Positions 26,870 through 33,525 of a DNA stretch of 47,218 bases are shown in pieces; position 1 is the first letter of the stretch, and each line of letters opens with the position of its first letter. The stretch is from the NCBI GenBank assembly GCA_026984035.1, contig JALSSW010000128.1, forward strand, positions 1-47,218, read 5' to 3'. Source of the DNA: Planctomycetota bacterium. Lineage in GTDB: Bacteria > Planctomycetota > UBA1135 > GCA-002748355. Position numbers and translations under genes: made by a program. The notes beneath the pieces were generated by a model. It was not told the DNA's origin. It saw only the letters and a program-made list of their open reading frames with translations, and ran no database searches.

Positions 26870-29320
26870 ATGCTGATCTCTCTGAACTGGTTGCAACGCT
26901 ATGTTGATCTCAGTGGTCTCTCCCCTGAGAAGATCGCCGATGACCTGACCCTGACAACCGCAGAGACCGAAGGGATTCACCCTTTTGGAGAAGCACTGGC
27001 TCAAATCCTTGTTGCCAAAGTCATCGACTGCGGTCCTCATCCCGAAGCCGACAAGCTTTCGGTGACCAAAGTGGATGCCGGGACCGGAGAGCTTCTCCAG
27101 ATCGTTTGCGGGGCTCCCAATGTCGCCAAGGGACAGACCGTCCCCGTCATTCTCCCGGGGCGGCGTCTTCCTGATGGAACGAAGATCAAGAAGGGCAAGC
27201 TGCGCGGCCAGGTTTCTCACGGGATGATCTGTTCCGAGAGGGAGCTGGGTCTCAGCGATGAACACAAGGGGATCCTTGTCCTTGACACCGATCTTGCTCC
27301 AGGAAGCCCTCTTACCGAGGCCATTCCTGTCCGGGATGTTTTGATTGAGATCGACAACAAGTCCATCAATCACCGTCCCGACCTCTGGGGGCACTATGGT
27401 TTTGCGCGGGAATTGTCCGCCATCTATGGCCGTCCTCTCGCTGATCCCCTTCTGGGCCGAAGCCTGGATCTCCCCCAAGAAGGTGAAACTCTTGCGCTCA
27501 GCATTGATGTCCCGTCTGAAGCCTGCCCGCGTTACATCGGTGCGATCGCCCACAAGATCCGGATCCAAAGTGCTCCAGATTGGATGCGCTACCTTCTCAT
27601 CGCGGTGGGGCAGCGACCGATCAACAACATTGTGGATCTGACCAATTTTCTGATGCTGGACCTCGGTCAACCCATGCACGCCTTCGACTTGCATGCGATC
27701 CGGGGTCAAAGAATCAGCGTCCGCTTTGCAAAAGAAGGCGAGACGATGAAGACCTTGGATGGCGAAGAACGTGTTCTGGAGCCCAGCGATTTACTCATCT
27801 GTGACGCCGAAGGTCCCGTCGCCTTGGCCGGGATCATGGGGGGCGAAAACTCCATGGTCTCCGGGGACACCCAAAGTTTGTTTCTCGAGTCGGCCAACTT
27901 TCATCCTGCCACCGTTCGGCGCAGCTCCGCTCGTCTGGGTTTGCGAACCGACAGCAGCGCCCGCTTTGAAAAGAGCTTGGATCCCAGCCTCGCCGAAGAG
28001 GCCGCGAAGAAATTTCTTTCCCTCCTCCCCGAAGTTAGCCCCGGTGCGATCCTTGCCGGCCCTCTCCAGGATCCCAGTGCTTGGACCTATGAGCCCAAGA
28101 GGGTCCACCTGCGAACCGAAAGGGCTTCTAGAATCCTCGGCATCCAGCTCGAGGAATCGAAGGTTCGAAGCATCCTCGAACCCCTTGGCTTCGAGCTCAC
28201 AAAGGAAGACGAGAAGAGTTTCATCGTTGGGATTCCTTCCTGGCGGGCCACTAAGGACATCGGAATCGAAGAGGATCTCATCGAAGAGATTGGTCGTAGC
28301 TATCGGTACGACAATATTCCTGAAAAGGCTCCCCTTCGACGTGTCCAAGCTCCCTACCGCGACCCAGAGCTTTGGACTCTTCGGAAAATCCGGCACATTC
28401 TCGCCGAAGACTGCGCGATGAACGAAGTCTATAATTACAGTTTTCTCGGCGATGAGCTTTGCGAACGATTGGGCCTCACAGATCTCCCTTATGCGGAAGT
28501 GACCAATGCCATTGCCTCGCATTACACCCGCCTCCGTCGGGACCTCCTCCCCGGCCTGTTCGGTTCCATGGCATTGAACCTCGGCCCGCAGGATCAGGTC
28601 GCCCTCTTTGAATGTGGCAAGGGCTATCGTCCGGACCAAGCTGGGGAAACTCGTGTGGACCCCGAAACAGGTCAAACACGGTCTCTCCCCCAAGAAGTTC
28701 ATCAGGTCGTTGGTCTCATCGCCTCCCGCAAAGACAAGGGGGCTTATTCTCTCCTCCGTGGCCGGCTCGAACATCTCCTCACGCGTCTGGGGCGCCCCCA
28801 ATTTTCCAGCAAACTCCTCCAAGAGGCTCCTCCCTGGATGCATCCCGGCCGAAGCGCGTCCCTCCATCCTCCGGGGGATCCGGACGCTCCTGCCTTTGGA
28901 TCCATCGGGGAGCTTCATCCCAGGATTCTGCAAAACCTCGACTTGGATCTCGGAGAAGACCAGGCCGCCGCCTTTTGCCTGGATTTGCGTTCCCTCCTCG
29001 CCGTTCCCGAACAGCCCCTAAGCTATCGGCCCGTTCCCAAATACCCCGAACAACCTGTAGATCTTGCCTTCCTCGCTCCCGAAGGTCTCCAGGTTGCGAC
29101 TCTCACAAAACTCCTGAAAGAAGCCAACCCCAAGCTTGTGCAAGGCGTCCGTCTTTTCGAAGTGTACCGTGGAAAGGGCCTCCCCGAAGGAAAGAAGAGT
29201 CTCAACTTTACAGTCACCCTTTGCTCCCCCAAGCGCACCCTTGAGGCCAAAGATGAGGAACGATACATCAACCGCGTGCGTGACCTTGCACGGGAGCTTG
29301 GAGCCGAGCTGAGGGGATAG
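26870..29320 (+). CDS. pheT: Phenylalanyl-tRNA synthetase beta subunit
   Basis: An 816-residue beta subunit that binds tRNA-Phe and edits mischarged Tyr-tRNA. Domains in order are an N-terminal tRNA-binding OB fold (about 40-150, VAKVIDCGPHPEADKLSV), the B3/B4 editing core (RPINNIVDLTNFLML, ALAGIMGGENS), the B5 domain (about 400-475), the catalytic-like core and the C-terminal ferredoxin-fold anticodon-binding domain (about 720-815, RPVPKYPEQPVDLAFL). Length is normal. The start has an excellent GAGGAAGGA Shine-Dalgarno sequence. This is the last gene of the rpmI operon. Confidence 0.97.
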   Translation: MLISLNWLQRYVDLSGLSPEKIADDLTLTTAETEGIHPFGEALAQILVAKVIDCGPHPEADKLSVTKVDAGTGELLQIVCGAPNVAKGQTVPVILPGRRLPDGTKIKKGKLRGQVSHGMICSERELGLSDEHKGILVLDTDLAPGSPLTEAIPVRDVLIEIDNKSINHRPDLWGHYGFARELSAIYGRPLADPLLGRSLDLPQEGETLALSIDVPSEACPRYIGAIAHKIRIQSAPDWMRYLLIAVGQRPINNIVDLTNFLMLDLGQPMHAFDLHAIRGQRISVRFAKEGETMKTLDGEERVLEPSDLLICDAEGPVALAGIMGGENSMVSGDTQSLFLESANFHPATVRRSSARLGLRTDSSARFEKSLDPSLAEEAAKKFLSLLPEVSPGAILAGPLQDPSAWTYEPKRVHLRTERASRILGIQLEESKVRSILEPLGFELTKEDEKSFIVGIPSWRATKDIGIEEDLIEEIGRSYRYDNIPEKAPLRRVQAPYRDPELWTLRKIRHILAEDCAMNEVYNYSFLGDELCERLGLTDLPYAEVTNAIASHYTRLRRDLLPGLFGSMALNLGPQDQVALFECGKGYRPDQAGETRVDPETGQTRSLPQEVHQVVGLIASRKDKGAYSLLRGRLEHLLTRLGRPQFSSKLLQEAPPWMHPGRSASLHPPGDPDAPAFGSIGELHPRILQNLDLDLGEDQAAAFCLDLRSLLAVPEQPLSYRPVPKYPEQPVDLAFLAPEGLQVATLTKLLKEANPKLVQGVRLFEVYRGKGLPEGKKSLNFTVTLCSPKRTLEAKDEERYINRVRDLARELGAELRG

Positions 29321-29432
29321 CTTGTAGACGGGATTCTTTTCCCCAGGCCCAGATTTTTGGATCCTTCAGCGTTTTTCAAGTAGGACTCTGCCTTCTCTTG
29401 AAATGACTTCATCCATCATGAGGATTCTCACA

Positions 29433-30296
29433 ATGCGGTCGAAAATCCTGAAAACCGCCTATAGGCCAAGGGAACGAGCCTTCTCCCTTTTTCTGAGTGT
29501 TTCCCTGGGACTTGGATCTTTACTTCTCCCTTCCTGTGCCTTCTCCGACCTGCGTACTCCCGAGCTCTTACGGTGCATGGAAAGTCCCAAGAATCGTCAA
29601 AAGGCAGCGCAATTGGGGAGGGCGCTGTTAAACCGTGCTATGGATGCTGCTGGAGGACAGAAGCGCTGGGAGTCCTTTTGCAGTGCCGAAATGCGGCTCG
29701 AAGATGAGTGGCAGGGTTTTTTGGGATGGCTTTTCCGGCCTTGGCCCAGCAACCCCACCCATCTTCGGATGCGCTATGGTCGTGGGAATGTTTGGGTGGA
29801 GGCGATGTATACAAAAGGACCAGATCGAGGCCGTGTTTTTGGAGTGGATTCTCACGGGTTTTGGTTCAAGAAGAAGGGTGAGCGCTCTCGCAGATATGCC
29901 TCCAATGAGAGTTTGCGCTTTATTCTCAGAGCCTACCAATTTTTCTTTGAGCTGCCCTTTGAGTTAGCAAAGGCCGAGATCATCCTTTATGCGGGAAACC
30001 GGACGAGAGCCGGACGAGTTTACGATCTTGTCTTTGTTACATGGGGGAAAGAGGCTCCGCATGCAGAGGCTGACCAATATCTTTGTTGGATCCCTAGGGA
30101 CAGCCATCGATTGGAAATGGTCCAATATACCCTCAGGGATAAGTTTGATTTCGCCAAGGGATGCAATCGCTTTTCAGATTTTCGGAAAGTCCAGGGGATG
30201 GTTCTCCCCTTTGCCTATTGGATTGCCCAAAACCCGGATGATCCAAGTTTCATCCATCGCGTGCAGATAGAAGATGTATTTTTATTTCACCATTGA
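29433..30296 (+). CDS. Lipoprotein of unknown function, possibly LolA/LolB-like fold
   Basis: A 287-residue protein with a basic n-region, a hydrophobic core and a lipobox-like LLLPSC, so probably a lipid-anchored envelope protein. The rest is rich in alternating hydrophobic strands: AEMRLEDEWQGFL, THLRMRYGRGNVWVEAMY, DSHGFWFKK, YDLVFVTWG. Then come DQYLCWIPRDSHRLEMVQY and a final RVQIEDVFLF. This order resembles the half-barrel of lipoprotein-sorting proteins, but no definitive motif is present. AGGA precedes the ATG at 29433; upstream ATGs at 29403 and 29418 lack this. The gene converges on, and overlaps by 10 bp, the polyketide synthase gene, so it may serve the same lipid system. Confidence 0.6.
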   Translation: MRSKILKTAYRPRERAFSLFLSVSLGLGSLLLPSCAFSDLRTPELLRCMESPKNRQKAAQLGRALLNRAMDAAGGQKRWESFCSAEMRLEDEWQGFLGWLFRPWPSNPTHLRMRYGRGNVWVEAMYTKGPDRGRVFGVDSHGFWFKKKGERSRRYASNESLRFILRAYQFFFELPFELAKAEIILYAGNRTRAGRVYDLVFVTWGKEAPHAEADQYLCWIPRDSHRLEMVQYTLRDKFDFAKGCNRFSDFRKVQGMVLPFAYWIAQNPDDPSFIHRVQIEDVFLFHH

Positions 30297-31348
30297 ATCA
30301 GGACAATCTCGGAGCAGAAGGCAGGTCCCATCGCGAGCAGAAGGCCATAGCTCCCTTGAGGGTGAGTTTCTTGTTCCATGACCCGCCTTAGGACCATGAG
30401 CACGGAACTGGAGGAAAGGTTTCCTTGCTCCCTGAGGGTTTCCCAGGAATGAACCACTTGCGAATCTTCAATGGCCAGAGATTGTTGCATGGCTTTGAGA
30501 ACCTTGGGACCACCTGGATGGCAAATCCAGGCATGGATGTCCTCTCGCTGCAATCCTTTGTCCGATAAAAATCTGTCCACATCAGGTCCAAGTCCCTCGG
30601 CTGCCATTTTGGGAACACCTGGGCTTAGAATGAGTTCGAAGCCATTCTCCCCTATGTGCCAACCCATGACTTCTTCGGTGTTTGGGTAAAGGTTGGACCG
30701 AGAATCCAGGATGCAGGGTCCTTTGCATCCTAGTTGGGCCGCCCTTTTTTCTCCTACAACAATCACTGCGGCCGCCCCATCTCCAAAAAGACCTGTCGCG
30801 ATGAGGTTGGCAATCGATAAGTCCTTTCTCTGAAAGGTCAAGGAGCAGAGCTCTACCGAGAGGAGAACTGCAATTTGATCCGGGAAACCACGCACATAGT
30901 CAGCAGCCCGAGCAATCCCCGAGACCCCCGCTACGCACCCTAAACCGAAAAGAGGGATTCTCTTGAGATCCTGGCGCAGTCCCATACGGTTAAAAAGCCG
31001 TGCGTCTAAGGAAGGAGAGCAAACTCCGGTAACCGAGGTTACGAAGAGGGCGTCTATGTCTTGGGGACCAAGTTGAGCCCTTTGGAGTGCTTGGGTGATC
31101 GCTTTTTCACCGAGGTCCAAGGATTCTTGGATCCAAATGTCATTGGTTTCTCCAAAACTTTGGAACTGGGCATATTCTTCAAGAGGACGAACCAAATGCC
31201 GCCGTTCAACTCGGACATGTTCGAAGAGTTTCCGAGCACGGAGTTCCAGATCCGGATTGGCTTTCCAAATAGAGGTTAAGGCATGAAAAATCTCTTCTTG
31301 GCCATAGGAGTATTTTGGTAGGGCTGTTCCCAGGGATGCAATTCTCAT
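30287..31348 (-). CDS. Type III polyketide synthase (chalcone/alkylresorcinol/alkylpyrone synthase family)
   Basis: A 353-residue ketosynthase of the thiolase fold that condenses an acyl-CoA starter with malonyl-CoA units to make resorcinols, pyrones or related rings. The Cys-His-Asn triad is visible: C138 in FGLGCVAGVSGIARAADYV, H277 in ICHPGGPKVL and N310 in GNLSSSS. LFGDGAAAVIV is another family hallmark. Bacterial relatives that accept long fatty acyl starters make membrane phenolic lipids. The neighbourhood (exporter, YceI protein, flavoenzyme) supports a lipid product over a small flavonoid-like one. It is transcribed toward the convergent lipoprotein gene. The exact product cannot be predicted. 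Confidence 0.92.
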   Translation of the reverse strand: MRIASLGTALPKYSYGQEEIFHALTSIWKANPDLELRARKLFEHVRVERRHLVRPLEEYAQFQSFGETNDIWIQESLDLGEKAITQALQRAQLGPQDIDALFVTSVTGVCSPSLDARLFNRMGLRQDLKRIPLFGLGCVAGVSGIARAADYVRGFPDQIAVLLSVELCSLTFQRKDLSIANLIATGLFGDGAAAVIVVGEKRAAQLGCKGPCILDSRSNLYPNTEEVMGWHIGENGFELILSPGVPKMAAEGLGPDVDRFLSDKGLQREDIHAWICHPGGPKVLKAMQQSLAIEDSQVVHSWETLREQGNLSSSSVLMVLRRVMEQETHPQGSYGLLLAMGPAFCSEIVLIQW

Positions 31349-31463
31349 TGGTTTCCATTACCTTTTCCTCAGGTGAGAGGAATGTCTCTGTATGTCACAA
31401 TAGCCCCAGTCTTCGATGGAAGGCCCCAACCATCTTGACCAAGGTTTCCGATGGAGCGTTTTC

Positions 31464-31892
31464 TTACTGAAGCGTCTCCCTATGGAGGATGACGCTTCCT
31501 TTCTTGGCGCGAATCCGGAGATAGTCATTCCAGGCATCCAGGTTCGCAGGGGCGGCTTGTTCCCCAAGAAGAAGTTTCTTGTGTTCGTAGTTCCAGGAGC
31601 CTTTTTGGATTTGGAAAGAGGGCGGATGGGTGTTCATCAACGCTGCAGCGGTGAAGCTTCCATCCCCGTCGAAGTAATAATAAATTTTGAGGATGGCCTC
31701 GGCGGGGGGACCTTCGATTTTAAGGGATTGATAGAGGCCCGGGATCTCTTTCTTCATCGCCGGTTTCCAATGGAACGAATCGAGAGTGAATTTTACCTCG
31801 CGATCCTTGGGAGCGATGATGTTGGAGGGGATGCAGGAGCCAAGCCCCAGAAAAAGAATCGAGAGGGCCATCGCCATGGAATGGGTCTTCAT
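31464..31892 (-). CDS. Small lipoprotein of unknown function, downstream of the YceI gene
   Basis: A 142-residue protein with a signal ending in a lipobox-like LGLGSC. The mature part contains VKFTLDSFHWKPAM, AILKIYYYFDGDGSF and a C-terminal DAWNDYLRIRAKKGS. I do not recognise a family. The start at 31892 lies 2 bp after the YceI gene stop, and GAAGGG in the end of that gene can serve as Shine-Dalgarno sequence, so the two are almost certainly co-translated. The longer frame start at 31931 lies inside the YceI gene and would lose the signal peptide. It is a likely partner of the YceI protein in the envelope. Confidence 0.7.
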   Translation of the reverse strand: MKTHSMAMALSILFLGLGSCIPSNIIAPKDREVKFTLDSFHWKPAMKKEIPGLYQSLKIEGPPAEAILKIYYYFDGDGSFTAAALMNTHPPSFQIQKGSWNYEHKKLLLGEQAAPANLDAWNDYLRIRAKKGSVILHRETLQ

Positions 31893-31894
31893 TG

Positions 31895-33115
31895 TTAATT
31901 GCCCTTCACCCGAGCCCGGAGGCGGATCCAAACCTTTACCATCTTGTTCATGCTGATAAAGCCCAGCTTACTTGGCGGAACGATCTTGTAATCTGTGATG
32001 TCCATGGGCATTTCACCTTCGACATGAAGCCTGCGTGAAGAGTCAAGGAAAAGAGTCGTCGGCATATCCACTTCTTTGCTGATCCCATGGATGCTCATCT
32101 TTCCATGAGCAATGCCTACAACCTTTTCATGTTTCGGATCGATTTTCTTGCTTTGAAAAGAAAGAAGGGAGAAACGGATTTCCGGATACTTGTTCACTGC
32201 CAAGGTCGAATACATCTCCTCATCTCTTCCGGAAATCCCCGTTTTTAACATCTTTGACCTTACTTTGATGATGGCCTTGGGGTGGTCCGAGGGATGAGAG
32301 AGCTTTGCTTCAAGACTTCCACTGAGGTCGGAGGTGACACCGGAAAAATCATGTAAGGTGCTTTTCCCGTCAAAACCCACGCGGGAAAGGGAGGGTATCA
32401 GCGTCCAAGTCAGTCGCTTGTCAAAGCGAACCTTTTGGCTGGGAAGTGTGAATGAAAGAAAGCTGTTCCCTTGGTCCTTAGGTTTGTTTCCCTTTTTTTC
32501 CTCTTTCTTGGGAGGCTCCTTGGATAGAGGGGAAGAAGTTATGGGTTTGGAGGCAAGGGGAACTGATTTCTGCCCCTTAGGCGCATGGTTGAACCTTTCC
32601 TTGAGGTCTTTGGATTTAGGATGCCTGGGACTTGGGGCGTTTTCCTGGGAATGAGTGGACCCAGTCGCAATTGGAATCTTGTCTTCCTTTGGGGCCGCGG
32701 TAAGGAGTTTGGTCTGGCTCAGCTTTTGAGCCCAGGCTTCCAGGGTTCTTGATTGTTGGGCAAATTTCCGGTTTTCCTCAGCTTGGATGCTGTCCAGCTT
32801 GGCCTGGATGCTTTGGATTTTGCTTGCTAGGGCTTTGGAATTGTTTTGACTCTCCTCCTGGAAATCCTTCTTTAATACATTTTGGAGGCGTCCAAAGTTG
32901 ATCCCCAAAGTCTTAGTTAGGGTTTGAAGGTCCTTTTGCAAAGAGTCGAAGCGATCTTCAAGGGAAGCGAGCTCATGACCTCTACCTTCGGAGGAACTCC
33001 CTTCCTGAATCGTGATATGGACACCTTCTTTGGTGAGAGCCCAAGCTGCGACACCTCCCCCTGTCCAAATGATAAGGGATAAAAGTCCCAAGAGACTGAG
33101 AACGTTTTTGCTCAT
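31895..33115 (-). CDS. Membrane-anchored coiled-coil protein with C-terminal YceI domain
   Basis: A 406-residue protein. A single N-terminal membrane segment (about 5-27) leads to a probable coiled coil (about 46-135), a Pro/Ser/Lys-rich linker (about 136-230) and a YceI-like lipocalin-type domain (about 236-404). Domain hallmarks are SRVGFDGKSTLHDFSG, KMLKTGISGRDEEMY, KYPEIRFSL, GKMSIHGISKEVDMP and a final FISMNKMVKVWIRLRARVKG. YceI proteins are usually free periplasmic proteins of about 190 residues that bind polyisoprenoid or fatty lipids in a beta barrel; the anchor and coiled coil are unusual. It should face the periplasm. It lies beside a type III polyketide synthase and an RND exporter, fitting a lipid-carrier role. 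Confidence 0.85.
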   Translation of the reverse strand: MSKNVLSLLGLLSLIIWTGGGVAAWALTKEGVHITIQEGSSSEGRGHELASLEDRFDSLQKDLQTLTKTLGINFGRLQNVLKKDFQEESQNNSKALASKIQSIQAKLDSIQAEENRKFAQQSRTLEAWAQKLSQTKLLTAAPKEDKIPIATGSTHSQENAPSPRHPKSKDLKERFNHAPKGQKSVPLASKPITSSPLSKEPPKKEEKKGNKPKDQGNSFLSFTLPSQKVRFDKRLTWTLIPSLSRVGFDGKSTLHDFSGVTSDLSGSLEAKLSHPSDHPKAIIKVRSKMLKTGISGRDEEMYSTLAVNKYPEIRFSLLSFQSKKIDPKHEKVVGIAHGKMSIHGISKEVDMPTTLFLDSSRRLHVEGEMPMDITDYKIVPPSKLGFISMNKMVKVWIRLRARVKGN

Positions 33116-33300
33116 GATTGGTCTGAAAGCAAAGAATGGGCCAGCTTGAAGGGATCTCGAGGCAAGATGGGGGGAAACCCCCTAGTCAAAGCCATACGGG
33201 GATTTTGCCTTCTCTTGGTCCGGTCTTTTTGCAACCAGGATGCTTGAGATCCCGTGTTTGGATTTGTAACTCTTACAATTCCTTTTGTAATTCGTTCCAT
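33112..33300 (-). CDS. Hypothetical small ORF (62 aa) overlapping the YceI gene start
   Basis: A 62-codon frame whose stop overlaps the YceI gene start by 4 bp (ATGA). The product is basic, with no signal peptide or family motif. In favour: the ATGA overlap, and the absence of any Shine-Dalgarno sequence before the YceI ATG, which would be explained by coupling. Against: its own ATG lacks a Shine-Dalgarno sequence, and its first codons contain an operator-like palindrome. It may simply be the untranslated leader of the YceI operon. Confidence 0.3.
   Translation of the reverse strand: MERITKGIVRVTNPNTGSQASWLQKDRTKRRQNPRMALTRGFPPILPRDPFKLAHSLLSDQS
33264..33290. promoter_or_regulatory. Operator-like array of three TTGTAA half-sites
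   Basis: TTGTAA (33264-33269), TTACAA (33273-33278) and TTGTAA (33285-33290) form a perfect palindrome TTGTAA-CTC-TTACAA. They also form a second inverted pair, TTACAA-TTCCTT-TTGTAA, which shares the middle half-site. Such layouts are typical of dimeric repressor sites. It lies about 150 bp upstream of the YceI gene and about 220 bp upstream of the RND exporter, between the two arms of the proposed lipid cluster. No regulator can be named. Confidence 0.4.
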
Positions 33301-33303
33301 TTG

Positions 33304-33525
33304 TTAAGGAGCTAGGTTCCTTTTTGCGATAGCTCTCCTGGCTTCAAGTCCCATTGGAACATCCGTATCGAATCCCTGTTCCAAGAAAAGAATCATTGTT
33401 TGGGTCCTGAAAGCTTCGAAATCATTCAGCTGAAGCTCTTTTCCGGGAGTTTCCTGAAGAGATCTGGAAATTTCTAATGCAAGGCATGGAATCTGCTTCT
33501 TGGCTTTCCTGTGAACCGCCATACC
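33304..33525 (-). CDS. Hypothetical small ORF (73 aa) ahead of the YceI operon
   Basis: A 73-codon frame ending 3 bp before the 62-aa ORF. The C-terminal part (NDFEAFRTQTMILFLEQ and MGLEARRAIAKRN) is more protein-like than chance frames nearby, but I recognise no family. The ATG at 33525 overlaps the divergent RND gene start by 15 bp, and no clear Shine-Dalgarno sequence precedes it. The frame itself opens further upstream, inside the RND gene. It could be a genuine short gene, a gene remnant or chance. Confidence 0.25.
   Translation of the reverse strand, partial: GMAVHRKAKKQIPCLALEISRSLQETPGKELQLNDFEAFRTQTMILFLEQGFDTDVPMGLEARRAIAKRNLAP

Noticed and set aside
26846..27709. 287-codon frame antisense to the start of pheT
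   Set aside because: Same reasoning: full overlap with conserved pheT coding sequence and no family features.
27791..28933. 380-codon frame antisense to pheT
   Set aside because: It lies entirely opposite an intact pheT and has no recognisable domain; long antisense frames here reflect codon bias of the real gene.
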